This document shows, piece by piece, positions 1-12,631 of a stretch of 64,000 nt of DNA. This DNA is from Rhizophagus clarus (taxonomy: Eukaryota; Glomeromycota; Glomeromycetes; Glomerales; Glomeraceae), in contig BLAL01000250.1 of assembly GCA_015698045.1 (NCBI GenBank), forward strand, positions 682,001 through 746,000, in the 5' to 3' direction. A program made the position numbers and the translations under genes. Position 1 is the stretch's first letter, and every line of letters begins with the position of its first letter. The notes beneath the pieces were generated by a model. It did not search any database. It saw only the letters and a list, made by a program, of their open reading frames with translations, and was not told the origin of the DNA.

Positions 1-2039
1 TAGAAATATAATTTTTTTCAAAAATTAATTAAAGATGTACCATATACCAACCATTGCAACCAATAAATTTACTTGAGAATTTTCAAATTCTTTGATATGG
101 GTTTTGATTTCTTTGTCTAGTGGGACAAATTAAATTTTCAAATAGATGATTTTTGATGAATCTTTGTTATTCAGTCTATTTCTTTGATTCTGTATTCTTT
201 TATTGACGTTTGAGTTAAGTGTAAATGTAACATATAGTACTCAATTTTGCTGGCATTGGAATTATTTTATATTCATTTTTTTTTATTGTATATTAAAAAA
301 ATATATATATTTTTTCGACTGAAAAGATTATGTGGATTCTTTTTAAAAAATTTTTTCAGGGGATCAAATCTTTTAAATATGCTTTTAGATGTAATCATAA
401 TCAGTTTGATCTTTTTTTTTGAGAAAAATTTCATGTTTCATATGAGTGTTTAGATGGCAAAACTACTTTTTTAAGTAATAATTTTAAGGGGAAAGCATTT
501 TTATGCAATCGAATTTAGAAAAAAATTATTAATTAATTAATTTAATTAAGAAAATTTTAATGCAAGTTTTTATTAGATTGTTTTATTTTAACGGAGTTGA
601 ATTTTCTTTGAATTTTAATTTTTTTTATTCAAGTTAAAAAAAAAAATGAAATATTTCATTTTTTTCTTTTTATTTTTTGATAAAAGAGTTTGTTTACATA
701 TTTACTAAAATTATTATGAAATATTTGACAAATATATCCTTATAAGGGTGATGTGTACTATAACGTATAAAGGAATTTTTTTTAAATTTTTTTTTTTGAT
801 AACAGGTTTATTTACATAATTTATTTAGTGTGGAAAATAAGATTATTATGAAATATAGAATAAATCTATATAAGGAAGATCATTTGAAGTTTGATGTTTA
901 TTTTATTTTTTTTTTTTTTTTATCTTTTTTTTTGTATCTTGTAAACATGTAACGAAAAAAAATTTTTTTTTTATTATATAATAAACATCTGTTCATCAGG
1001 AGGGAGGGTGGGCGAAATACTTATCTTAGATTTAAGATTCGGATTCATTATTCCTACTCCTAAATCTACCAATGTTTTCTAGTAGATCATAACCAAAAAA
1101 GAGTATACCTGGCAAGTGTTTTGATGATTGTTCAGCCGGGACTTTATGGGTTACATTATTCTAAAAAATATAAAAAAAAACTGTATCACCAAATTGAATA
1201 GCACAACAGACTACTGAATAGGAAAATTTTAACATCTGTTTTTTATAAAAATGTTGATCGGCTCAAATTTTGATGACATATTTCACCAGAACGCCCTATT
1301 GTTCATCACTCCTCTTAATTTATTGACATTTCATTGTGTCCTTCAACTATCTTTTGGCTTGTACAAATAATCAAGAGTAATAATTAAGTGGTTTCTCTTA
1401 CCTTGTATTGAAGGAAAAACTGCAAGAATATTAATGATTATCGTTTGATATCCAATAAGAAATGAGTATTATCAATTTTTTTTTTTTGGTTTTAATGGTA
1501 CGCAATATTATTACTAATCTCTGCAAAATCCAAGTTTGCACAATAGTTCCTATTTGATATTCATTTTAGGATCTTAAAAACTTATGCTATCTGGAAATTC
1601 GTAGTTTTGAAAGATCTGCTTTTATTAATATTCATCTTTCTTGTGGAAAAATCACTCGGTGTACAAATTGGAAAACTCTTCTGATATCTGATTATTGGTG
1701 CCATTATTTAAAAGATATCCTAAATTAAAGAAAAACAAAAAGTGCTTGAATTGCAAACATAAACGAGTATGTCAGCAGAATGGTCTTATCGTTTAAATAT
1801 GGTGAACGATGACAATAGATGTACTTGCTATTACAACAATGTTTGATGATGCAGTGTTGCAAAAGCCAAAAATTACTTAAGGGAGAATACGTAGTTAAAT
1901 AGGAGCTATGAAAATAATGGAGATCTCCGCACTATTTTTTAGCATTGGAAAAGATTATAAGAAGAATCAGTAAATCATCCTATATAATGTGGTTCACATT
2001 TCATATACCTGTGGCCAACAATCTGAAGAATGGAGTAAA
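1..2039. other. AT-rich intergenic DNA
   Basis: Long A and T runs alternate with unstructured AT-rich sequence. The only open frames are short and of low-complexity composition, and I see no conserved domain, intron pair or repeat boundary. The stretch near 1000-1330 is slightly less AT-rich but contains no convincing gene. Confidence 0.5.
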
Positions 2040-2340
2040 CTGTAATTTTTGGTTAACGATTGTTACGTATATTTTATACAGCGTAATACATATTTTGTTA
2101 GCAACGAATCTGCATAAATTATTTGGTAACCGTTACATTATATGAATAATTTTTGGTAACGATGCTTGCGATTTTGTGGTAACGGTTGTTATTGTTTGGT
2201 TGCAGATGTTTTGTTGGTAACGACTGTTACATTATCTGTATAAATTTCTGGTAATGATTTTTATAGGTAACAATTTTCCCCTTAACACAAATATATATCC
2301 ATCGTTACCAAAAAATTGCGTTAACAAATCAACAAGTATT
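2040..2340. repeat. Degenerate GGTAAC/GTTACC repeat cluster
   Basis: The words GGTAACG and GTTAC recur at irregular spacing, often as short palindromes such as GGTAACGATTGTTAC. One side carries TTTTGGTAACG and the other CGTTACCAAAAA, so the block has loosely inverted ends. It is probably a decayed foldback or MITE-type repeat; no target-site duplication was identified. Confidence 0.4.
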
Positions 2341-2628
2341 AAAATCGCAATATATATAAATATCGGTCAAAGAAAATATAATTTAAGATCATAAACCCTA
2401 TATAAATACAAAGACTTTTGTACTACATATTCGTTCTATTTACTCAAGTGAATAACCTGATTTTAGCTAGAATAAAACATATAATTTTGTGATTTAAATT
2501 TAAAAATTTATAAATAACCAGTTATTTATTGTTTCTTCACCTATGTTTTTAATACATTGTTACAATATTTAAATTTGATTTTGACTTTTTCTGGCAAATT
2601 TAACCTTATCGGGTCAACAAGTAATATC

Positions 2629-4800
2629 TTATTTGTTTTTTATAACTTGAAATAATTCGTATTCTTCTACAAAAAATTCACCATTAGCACACTTATGACA
2701 AATACGACCAATGCAGGGTGATTCACAATAGTCACAAATAATAGGATTTTTTTTAGTCCCTAATTTATATAATAATAGAATATGGAATTAATAAAGTACT
2801 ATTTTTCATAATTAAACTCTATAATCAAAAAGATTGATAGTGCATACTATAGTTTGCTATTGGATATCCAATAGGTTGAAACGCATGATTATTTGGATGG
2901 CCACGAATATTTGGTGATGTGGATTTACAATCTTGACATAAGTTATATTTCTCACAAAACGTACACATCCATCTCATCCCATTGATTATTTTATCACAGG
3001 AATCACATTCTGCAATATGTTTAGAGTATTCTATAAGATGATATAAAGAGATTGTTAAAATTTTATCAAAAGATTTAGTATTATAGAATGCTGTATACAA
3101 AAAGATATGGTAGTACATACGAGGAGCGCGATGAGAAGTTTTTGAATGTGGTATAAGTTGGAACTCATGATCATTTGGATGATTATGAATATTTGATTTT
3201 GGCTTACAAACTTGACATAAATCATAATCTGCACAGGATGTACACTTCCATCTCTCTCCGCGGATAGTATAGTTACAGCAATCACAACGTATACCATAAT
3301 GCAAGGTAGATTCTGCGAAAAATTATAAAGAAATTGTAAATTTTATAGAAATAAGTTTTGAAATTTATAAAAGGTAACTAATAATTATACCTAAAGCTCC
3401 CCTGACTTGTTTTTCATAACTATCCTTTATACAATGACCACTATTCCCTCGCAAAATAAGATCAGCACCACCAAATGATGGTCCATAAGTATGGTCGTTA
3501 AATATAGCATAATTTTCATTAACAACACGACTTAAAATATGTTTATTAATATCATCACCATTCTCAAAAGAGAATATAAAACTATCCTTAGTAACGCCAT
3601 AATCACGACCAGATTTCAATTCAATTGGATTATATCCTCCAAGAATTTGATTATTACCTTTTACTTTAACAATTGTTATAGTACAAGATCGATTATCACA
3701 AATCTCATGAAATTTATTAGGGGCAAACCCATCACGAGATCCACGAAAAATTAATTTGAATTCATATAAAGAAGTTGACTTATCTGTGATATCTAATTTA
3801 TCAATCCATTTCGAGATTAGTTCAGCATGTTGAAATGTGATAATCTTTGAATCAATATTTCGAATTTTTGATTTATCTATTGGTCTACCATCAGGATACA
3901 AATTCAAAAAACTTTTCAATAATTCCTTGTACAATTCCTTTGGTAAGACTTTCTTATAAGGTAAAACGTCGTCAGAAAATTCTCTAGCAGTTAAGTAATT
4001 AAACTTAATCAAAGGAATAAGTTGGTTTAAAGTATTCTTTAATACATTGAAATCTTCTTTTGAAAATGATACGGGATCAGTAGGAAGTATAGGATTCTGA
4101 GAGAGTCCCCATTTGATCACATATTTCCATACTTGAATTTCGCTCATTTGCTGATTATTACTTTGAATAATTGAAATTAAAAGTTTTTCCGGAACTGAAG
4201 AAAAACTAATTGATTTAAGTATCTTATTTGGTTTTTTTGAAATTAATCCAGTACAATATTGTTGAAGTTCCAAGAAAGAATTATTTTCAGAACATGTTTG
4301 ATATATGAGACTAAAATTTTGTTCCATCCAATTTTCATTATTTTTAATCATGTAAAGTTGTAAATAATTAATTAATTCCTGAAGATTAAGTTTACTAGCA
4401 GCAACCAAAACCTTAATAATATTTAAAGTGTCACATTCATCCAAAGAAAGCCTTCCCCCGTAAATATAGCTGAAATAAAAATATTTATATAAATATATAT
4501 TATATATATATATTAATAAACAATTATTCATTGTATTATTTACCTCAGAATTATATGAAAAATTTCAGGCGATATATCTGTTAATTTAATGTGTACTAAA
4601 GTTCCATCATTTTTCTTTTTATTTGTCGATAAAATTCTTTGTAAATAAGTGGAACGATAACTTAGAATAACCATATGAGCACGAAATATTTTCACGCAAG
4701 GGTCATTTCCAACTTCGATTGTAACATCATGATATTCATCATCGTCCAAAATTTTGAGTAAATTTTGTGATAATTTTGGTAAAAATTTATTATCATCCAT
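2629..4800 (-). CDS. BTB-BACK-TLDc protein with two ZZ zinc fingers
   Basis: Five exons were reconstructed (4800-4544, 4469-3391, 3312-3121, 3030-2848, 2759-2629), joined by introns of 74, 78, 90 and 88 bp with GT-AG ends; they sum to 613 codons plus stop. BTB covers residues 1 to about 95 (DVTIEVG, FRAHMVIL, YIYGG), followed by BACK to about 206 and TLDc from about 293 (SRDGFAPNKFHEICDN, ILGGYNP, YGPSFGGADLILRG). TLDc is interrupted at about 445 by ZZ1 (446-509), ZZ2 (510-570) and a short Cys knuckle (CDYC, CHKC), then resumes with a strand like FVEEYELFQV at the C-terminus. The start codon follows from the paralogues: all begin M-D/E/N-D and have a 257-nt first exon. By family knowledge BTB-BACK proteins can serve as Cul3 adaptors; the cellular role here is unknown. 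Confidence 0.88.
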
Positions 4801-4895
4801 AATAATTAATTTTTCTTTCTTTTTTTTTTTAAAAAAAAAAAAAATTTTTTGAGGAATGCAAGTTATAGTTGTAAAGAAATAAAATAAGGTTAGCA

Positions 4896-4919
4896 TGGAA
4901 CCTTATTTATATGATGATC
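4896..4919 (-). promoter_or_regulatory. Conserved TATA-like promoter block
   Basis: About 100 nt upstream of the ATG at 4800, the sense strand carries GATCATCATATA, a TATAAATA-type box and AAGGTTCCA. A 24-nt block differing at only one position lies upstream of the paralogue at 18561-20742. It is therefore the best candidate for a shared core promoter. Confidence 0.45.
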
Positions 4920-6291
4920 TTCAATTATTATTTTGAATTTTGACAGATATGGTTAATTGTCGCTAATATTTATGTCAAGATGTTTTGATTTTACATAAGC
5001 TTTTATACTTATTTTACGTTCATCTTTCTAACCATATTTGCCTTACCTTTTTTTCTAAATTATTTTGAAAATTAAGTTCTGAAGCAATACTCAACTGCGT
5101 ATTTTCTTTTAATTAATGTAAAAAAAAAAAAAAATGAAACAATGGAAGTAAAAGACGATGAAGTAGTATTAATTAAGAAAGTGACTGATCTTTATAGTGG
5201 ATCACGAAGATTAACGCTAGAGTCTGTATCCGTTCACACAGATATCCGATTTTTGCGTGATATCCAGATAATTTATCCGGATATCCAAAATTCTGTAACC
5301 GTTCAATCCGGATATTCGAATATCTGCATATGTCCATTTTCTAACGGTTAATGGAGCAATCATCCTGAAATTTTTGAGATTAGATTAAAGTATTATATGA
5401 GGTTGATTAGAAGATTAAATGCTTTAAATGAACAAATGTATGGACAACATCATTTTACTGTGCAGTTTGTTAAATATATAAAAGTCATTTAGCCATGACC
5501 TTTGAATTACCCAGGTAAACTTCATGATGTCGACCAGTAAAACTATTTCAAACGCTCTTTTTAGTTTATTTGAATTTAACTTTTAGTATTTAACAATATT
5601 TTAAATTGGATATTTATCACTTGTCCTATCTTTAGTATCTTAGACAATTTTCTATAATTTCATTTCTTTTTAGAAAACCGGATATCGTGAAAAGAAAAAA
5701 AAAATTTCCTTGTAACTTCTTGACCTATTACTGCGTCTATTCGATCAGTGAAAATTATCGGAATTTGTTTAGCCTTTTTCTTCTCCCGATTTCTTCGTTC
5801 TATTGCAATTTTCCGGACATGATTTTTATAGGATAATTTTTTCTCAGAAATCAAACTAAAAATTGTGCCCTTTAAGTTTAAATAAAGTTCAAAATTTTGT
5901 TCTTTTATTTTTATTTATTGTTTTACTATAATTACAGTTAAAGGTTAGGAAAAATTAAAGTTATGATGGGCGATAATCAAATGATACGTGTCTCCTATAT
6001 TTTAACGACATTAGAATAATCCGGAATTAATAAAAGTAATTTTAAACTAACTATTTTAGATGAAGTAAAATGTTGAATGTAAACTAAAAAAAAAATTTTT
6101 TTATGAAGAAAACTTATAAATATATACATAATTATGCGAAACAAAGATTTAAACATAGACATATCAAATTTTTGATTTTTGCTAATTCAGAGTGAAAAGA
6201 AACACAATTAAGATCCTTAATTTCGTTAAATAAATCGTTTAACATCTCCTTCGTCAGTATTGTGATCGTTAATTTACGTGATACTTTATGT
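4920..6291. other. Intergenic region with possible MITE remnant
   Basis: No gene is supported. Between about 5211 and 5350, repeated GGATATCC-like words are bounded by TTAACGCTAGA on one side and the near-inverse TCTAACGGTTAA on the other, suggesting a small decayed inverted-repeat element. The short open frames there are accidental. Confidence 0.3.
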
Positions 6292-8091
6292 TTACATTAT
6301 TGAACAGGAATCTTCTGAAATTTGATGTACTTCGTAATCTTCTATAGAAAATGTATCTCCAGTATTTCTGATAGCTTTTTCATAAGAACTTCTTTTACAA
6401 GATCCGCCTTTATAAGAATTATTTCCAAATAAAATAAGGTCGCCATTACCAAATGATGGACCATAAGAAGAGTCATTAAGTATAGCGGACCGTTCGTTCT
6501 TCACACGACTTAAAATAGGTTCTCCATTTTTAAAAGAAAATATAAAACTATTATTAGCAGTACCATAACTACTTTTAGATTTCCATAAAATAGGATTAAA
6601 TCCTCCAAGAATCTCATTACTGCCTTTTACTTTAACAATTGTTAGAGTGCGAGATTTATTATCACAAATTTTATGGAATATTTGAGGAGAAAATCCATCA
6701 CGAGATCCACAAATTAATAATTTGAACTCGTATGAAGAAGTTAATTCATCAGTAGTTTCTCGATTATCAATCCATTTTGTGATTAATTCAGCATGCTTAC
6801 ACGTAATGATATTTGAATCTACGCCTCCTAAGTTAATTTCACTAATCGACTTGGAAGTTCGGGATTCTGACTTACTATGCTCTACAATTATCTCTCTGGT
6901 CCCTACGGACGTCACAGGTTCTAATTGAACTGTCTCATTATTCTCCATAGCCATTTCAGATTTGGTCTCTTCAGTCATCAAAGATTCTAATTGAACCATA
7001 TTATCAGTCTCCAGTCCTAATTGAAATATCTTCTTCTTGATTTCTTCAGTCATAAAATCTCCTTTAAATTCTTGATACACCTGAGTTTCTAACTTAATGT
7101 CTTTGGATTCATCATAGCGAGATATTGGTCTATCATTTGATTGATTGTTATGACTCAAAAAATATTTAATTAGATCCTTATATAATTCTTTTGGTAAAAC
7201 TCTCTTAAAAGGTAATACTTTATTCGAAAATTCATCAGAAGTTAAATTATAGAATCTAATAAAAGGAATATACTGCTGTAAAGTATTCTTTAATATATCA
7301 AAATCGTTTTTTGATAAATCCTGTGGATCAGAGGAAAGTTCTGGATTTTGAGCAAGTCCCCATTTAAGAACATGTTCCCATACTTGAATTTCGTTCATTC
7401 GAAGATGATCATTTTGAATAAGTGAGATCAAGAGGTTTTCTGGAATCGAGGAGAAATTTGTCGAATTAAATATTTTTTCTGGTTCGTTAGACGCTAATCC
7501 AGTACAAAATTTTTGAAGGTTCAATAAGCAATCATATTCAAAGCTCGTTAGATATACGATATCAAAATATTGTTCCACCCAAATTGTTTCATTTTCAATC
7601 AAAAAAGTTTGTAAATGATTAACTAATTCTTTAAGATTAAGTTCGCTAGCAGCCTTCAAAATCTTAATAATATCTGATACATCATATTCCTCCAAAGGGA
7701 ATATTCCCCCATAAATATATCTAATTTAAAAAAAAAAAATTCGTTTGTAAAAAAAGAAAAAAAAAAAAAAAAAAAAAAAAATATTATCCACATATGTTAA
7801 TTATCTTATCCGTTATAATTTAATTTTTTCTTACTTTAAAACGACTTGAAAAATTTCCGGTAAGATATTTGGTAGATTAATTTTTATCAAGGTTTCATAA
7901 TTTCTTTCTTCGTACGCTGATAAAATTCTTTGAAAATAAGAGGAACGACAATTTAAAATGACCATATGAGCATGAAAAAATTTTACGTAAGGATCATTAC
8001 CAACTTCAATTATAATATCATAATATTTATCATCATTTAAATTTTTAAGTAAATTTTGCGATAAAGTTGATAAAAATTTGTCATCATTCAT
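6292..8091 (-). CDS. BTB-BACK-TLDc protein, plain (no ZZ) type
   Basis: Two exons, 8091-7835 (257 nt) and 7720-6292, are separated by a 114-bp intron containing a very long A/T run and together encode 561 residues. BTB is at 1 to about 95, BACK at about 96-200. A Ser/Thr/Glu-rich linker spans about 274-386 with repeated MTEE, TEETK and VQLE words, longer than in most paralogues. TLDc at about 388-555 runs uninterrupted to its last strand (FSIEDYEVHQI), followed by a short Cys-containing tail. The reading frame across the splice (AA|A, Lys, then YIYGG) matches every paralogue. It is a divergent member of the cluster with no visible lesion. Confidence 0.85.
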
Positions 8092-8550
8092 TTTTTTATT
8101 ATTATTTTATTTTTCTGAAAGAAAAAATTGAAAGAATTAAATTAATCATCATCATTCGATTAATATATTTATACATATAGTCCGGTAACACCGCCTCAAT
8201 ATTTATTTGTACTACATTGTTATTTTACAGATCACGCTAGTATCACGCTATATAGTTAACAATATCTGGTGATCTTTGTTTTAATAGTTACATTTTTTGT
8301 GATTGGGTTACATGTTAATTATGCTATACCAGAAAGGAAGGAAAATTTTACAATTTTGGTTAGCTCTCATGCGCTAAGTATAGGGTTCGTTTTTATATTA
8401 TTGATATTGATGTTGACATTGATATTGAGTTGATGTTGATATCAACATTATCCGAACAACGGTCGTTTATATAAAAAAAAAAAAAAAAAAAAAAGGATTC
8501 GGAAAATTTTGATCATAATCTGTGGCATGATCTGAATCAACTGGTAATTT

Positions 8551-8593
<43 letters not shown>

Positions 8594-9460
8594 AATAAAT
8601 CCAGTGGACAATTTGCCCACGCCAATTTGATTACATAATCAAGTTCATCCTATCTTTAATTTTTAAAATAAAAGAAATCCTTACTTTTAATCATAATAAT
8701 CGAATAAAATATTTATTCTAAACAATGACCATTTCGAACTTATACATGATTTAAATAGAAAAATAATCCATTGACACGAACATCAAATAATGAAAAAATT
8801 TTTTGTTCAATGTTATTTTAATTATTAGAGTCAGGTGGATAATGGTTTAAACGATATGTAGCAAAATTGAATTTTGATGATCACTAACCTTAATTTCAAA
8901 CGCCAATTAATCACACTAACTGAAATTGTATTTAAAATCTTTTAATAGAATTGAATAGCATGATCATTGAGATCATTCTCATACACAATTTTAAATACTG
9001 ATTTGTCACATGAAATGATAATAAATGATTAAAATCTTTCGTTTAATTGACAACAACAGAAACAATTCTTATTTGTTAACAACACAAATAAGTTTAAAAC
9101 AATCTGACGCCAAATTTTTTGAGCAATCTGCGGATTGTTTTTTTGAAACTTTTATCTTATGCTAACTATGAATTCAAAAATAGACTAATGCATGAATTTT
9201 GAATGATCTTTATGAATCAATTATTTTTAAATAAATCAGCAATAACTTTATACAACTTTTTTTTTTTATAATGCCATGCAAACTCAAATGTAAAAGAAAA
9301 AAGGGATAAGCAAATTTAAAAGTTTAAATAAATTTTTACGATTCTATGTAAATTTTTTTAATTTTATTATTTTTTTTACAGCTAATTTAATTATAATACA
9401 TGTTTTCATATTTTAATTTTTAATTAGTACATGCATGCTTTAATAATTATATTCTCTTAA
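8092..9460. other. AT-rich intergenic region
   Basis: No gene seen. It contains a TTGATRTTGA-like microsatellite around 8400-8450, two long A runs, and otherwise featureless AT-rich sequence. Confidence 0.4.
8554..8591. repeat. Poly(A) run of 38 bases
   Basis: An uninterrupted homopolymer of A, preceded by GGT and followed by CTAATAAATCC. A shorter run lies about 80 bp upstream. It could be a retrotransposed tail, but no flanking duplication was found. Confidence 0.8.
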
Positions 9461-9469
9461 TTCTCTAAT

Positions 9470-10770
9470 ATCCAAAGCCGGTACCTATAAAAGATGGAAA
9501 CAAAAAGAAAATTAATTAATGTTTTAAATAAAATTATCTTCTCTTCACACTTCTAAAAACACTTACCTGGTTTAATTCTAATGCCTAAAGTCAGTATCTA
9601 CAAAAAAAAAGCAAAAAATGGAATGATAGTCGATGGTACACCCATCAATCAGCTATGGAAATATGGCAATTAACATACATAAAGTACATCTACAATCATG
9701 TAAATACCAGATTCCTACAAAAAATGAAAATCAACACATACTTTTTTACCAAGGCCTCAAAATTCACAGAATCCCTAGAGAAAAACAACAAAACCTTTTT
9801 TTTTATCATTTCTTTTAACGTTTTTAAAAACAAAAAAAGAAAAAAAACGGTTGAAACTTTATTATTTGGAATTCTGATATGGTAACAATTTTTCACGCGT
9901 GAATTTCTTATAGCACAAAGAAAAATTCGCATGAATTTTTCCTTAATACTGCCAAATACAATTTTATCATATATCTAACTTTTCGAAGTTGAAAAATCAT
10001 CATTTTTAATATTGTTTCCAAAATTTTTCAAAAACTTGTTCAGGATTCGCAATTAATCCAATAATTGGACACAAGATTTCAGGATCCTGAAAACCTTTCA
10101 GCTCAAGAATTTAAAGTTTTCAAATTGTTTAAAAGCTTACTATCTCTCAGTTATATCACCAGCATTATATATTAATAAGATTTTTACATTGTTAGATTTC
10201 AGATTGCACTAAATTAACTTCCATTTGCTTAATATCCGGTGTTTTGAAATCAGAACTGGTCGCCTAAAAGAGAATTGAAATTGAAAATGAATGTTTTGCT
10301 AAAAGAAATAAATTAAAAAATTCATATTCCCCTAATGACTTCTCACCTATCAATTTTCGTATTTCACACTTGTTGATTTGTCATGTAACTTTGTGTCCAT
10401 CATCTTCATCTTTATTAGTGATACTAACTATCGAACTCTTATCTCTTACCATGCATCAAGTGAATATCAGAATGTTTTATATTCAAAAGTCTACGCATAC
10501 AAAGAGTTAGCCACCTAAAAAAGAAAAATAAAATCAAAATATTAGTAAACATTTCATTAAAATAAAAAATTAACAAAAAAAAAAAAACTCTTTAAACCAT
10601 CCTACCAATAATTTATCTAAAAAAAGCAAATCCAAATGTTAGAGAAATGTTCCATCAATCAAATAAGTAAAGAAAATATCTATTAACCTGATACTAGCCT
10701 TCAAAGATACGAATAACTGCCATCTAAAAATAAACAAAACATTAGCATCAATTTTGTTGAAAATAATGTA
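9470..10770 (-). other. Series of small exon-like segments on the minus strand
   Basis: On the minus strand several short segments have an AG acceptor before them and a GT donor after them. Examples are an exon ending in AAACCAG|GTAAGTG near 9567, a segment starting after TTTTATAG at about 9487 that completes a frame ending PGTGFGY-stop, and one at about 10196-10263 ending VNLVQSEI-stop. Polypyrimidine tracts precede the acceptors. I could not assemble a single long reading frame, so this may be a small-exon gene, a non-coding transcript, or chance in AT-rich DNA. No function is assigned. Confidence 0.22.
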
Positions 10771-12030
10771 TCAAGAAGCAAAATATTATATTAAATGTTA
10801 GTTAGTTAATTGTATGTTAACATTTTGGTTATATAAAGCAAATAAAATTAAGACTATTATAACTTTCGAAATGAGTGTAAAATGCAGTCCCAAATTTAAA
10901 AGTTTATGGATATGTTATTCTTAGTAAAGGCCGGCTGCAGGCCGGCCCTAGGGTATGACTCTAGTTATCCATTAAAAATTACAGAATACAGAGTGCGCAT
11001 GATTTTAATACTGATCTTCAAGCTTTTTATTAGTAATAGTATAAGTATGGTTTGCAGGGACGGGCTGATCACATTTCTTATAGGATTTGTGGGTATTTAG
11101 TGATTAAAGTGGAAAAAGACGTAACCTCCAATTTAAAAGTAAAATAAAACTATTACTACCTACAGTATTTGTAAAACAATATTTTTACGTGGTTAACTTA
11201 CATAGGTAGTGTAATGTTTTTTGTTTGATTCCTACTAAATTTCTTTCTATATCACCTTTATTTATAGTCCTATCTGTAAAAATAGGTTCTTTATTTTTTT
11301 AGGTTTCTTCTATTTCCTCACATTATTATCTTTACATATAAATATGTATAGCGTTTTTTAACTTGTAGCGTCAGGTTTCTTCGATTAATAATCTAAGTTT
11401 GCCGAACTGACGAAATCAGTTTCATTATTATTAATTTCTTTTTTCCTATATTTTGTATTTCAAGAAATTGACGGACTATTGTTTTGTAAGATTATTAGAA
11501 CCCGCTGCTTGTAATGTTGATCTTTGCATTAGTCATCTATAATTATATCCGTTTTGACTTTGATTAAATTCTGATCAATCAGTTTTTAATTTAACTAAGT
11601 CTATATTTAATCAAAGTTCAAGATTCACCAGTTGTCTTATCTGTATGGATGTTGATGTAATCTCCATTTGATAAAGCTGATCATAACGATCATGGTTTCA
11701 GCCCTATTAGATGAAGTCCATGTCGTTGCTGTAAAAGATTCAAATGGAATGGTTTCTAGTCCCGTATGAACAAATCCTGCCATCATATTAATATCGTTGA
11801 ATGTTTGGAATTAAACATGGAACCATCTGTTTAAAATTCGAATTCCTTGAAATCTTTAAACGATTTTTCAATAATTAGTAATTCTTTTTCTTGTTTTTTC
11901 AATGTTTCTTATTTTTTCTATTTTGTTGTTATTATCTGTATTTAAATAATGCAATTTTTTCGCCATTTTTGTTTTTCTTTAGTATATATATTATTGTTTC
12001 CAACTTTTTTAATTCTTTTGTTTGTTAAAA
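10771..12030. other. Intergenic region with GC-rich hairpin
   Basis: A GC-rich near-palindrome (GGCCGGC-TGCA-GGCCGGCC) at about 10930-10949 stands out in the AT-rich surroundings and resembles an element terminus. Nothing else in this stretch is clearly a gene apart from the weak coding-like fragment listed separately. Confidence 0.35.
11637..11811 (-). pseudogene. Coding-like fragment of unknown origin
   Basis: One minus-strand frame stays open for about 58 codons, with balanced amino-acid composition unlike the surroundings (it includes ETIPFESFTATTWTSSNRAE), and then stops at 11637-11639. There is no clear start codon or splice partner. I do not recognise the family. It may be the last exon of a decayed gene or a chance frame. 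Confidence 0.2.
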
Positions 12031-12033
12031 TTA

Positions 12034-12628
12034 CCCTACGAAAAAAATGCATCTGGAATTCATGCTGAAATTGTCCAGAAAAATAAGCAGACAATTTCCG
12101 GACATTTGGAAAATCTGGAAAATGTTCCAAAATGCGTTTCTGGATGTTCAGAATATGTCTGGGTTCAAATTAGTCCGGAATTTGTCCAGAATTCTGAACA
12201 ATCCAATTTTATCCCGAATGATCAGTAGGAGTTTACCACTTCCTACACAGTTAACCAAAGTTTGAATTAACATCATAGATAGCATTTTTAGCTGCTCTTC
12301 AATTTTACTTATTACGTCAGGGAGTGGTTTAAAATATCAGTTTTGTGCTTTTTGCATTTTTTTAAAATTTAAAATTTTACATTCTTAAAAACATTGTCGA
12401 GAATTTGTTCAGAATTTTATTATGTTTGGAATTTGTTAGTTTTATTTGTCCAGAATTTGTCTGGAATTTGTCTGGAAAATTTCATGTATAAAAAAAACTG
12501 GGCATGCAAAAAATTCCAGACAGCAAAATGGATCAATTTCCTGGACATATTCATGACAATTTTTGAAGCACCAAGACAATTTCTGAACATTTTCATAGAC
12601 ATTTTCCAGACATTCTTTTTTTGTAGGG
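12034..12628. mobile_element. CCCTA-ended inverted-repeat element, copy 1
   Basis: The ends are CCCTACGAAAAAAATG and its near inverse CATTCTTTTTTTGTAGGG, flanked by the 3-bp duplication TTA (12031-12033 and 12629-12631). The interior is a degenerate array of TGTCCGGAA/TTCTGGACA words with no intact gene. It shares ends, interior and 3-bp duplication size with the element at 34895-35543, so it is a non-autonomous DNA transposon of the same family. Confidence 0.75.
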
Positions 12629-12631
12629 TTA

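Noticed and set aside
5142..5351. Plus-strand 69-codon frame
   Set aside because: It overlaps GGATATCC repeats with partly inverted edges; no start context or domain.
9633..9932. Three overlapping short open frames
   Set aside because: Overlapping frames on both strands with Phe/Lys-rich composition, typical of AT-rich noise.
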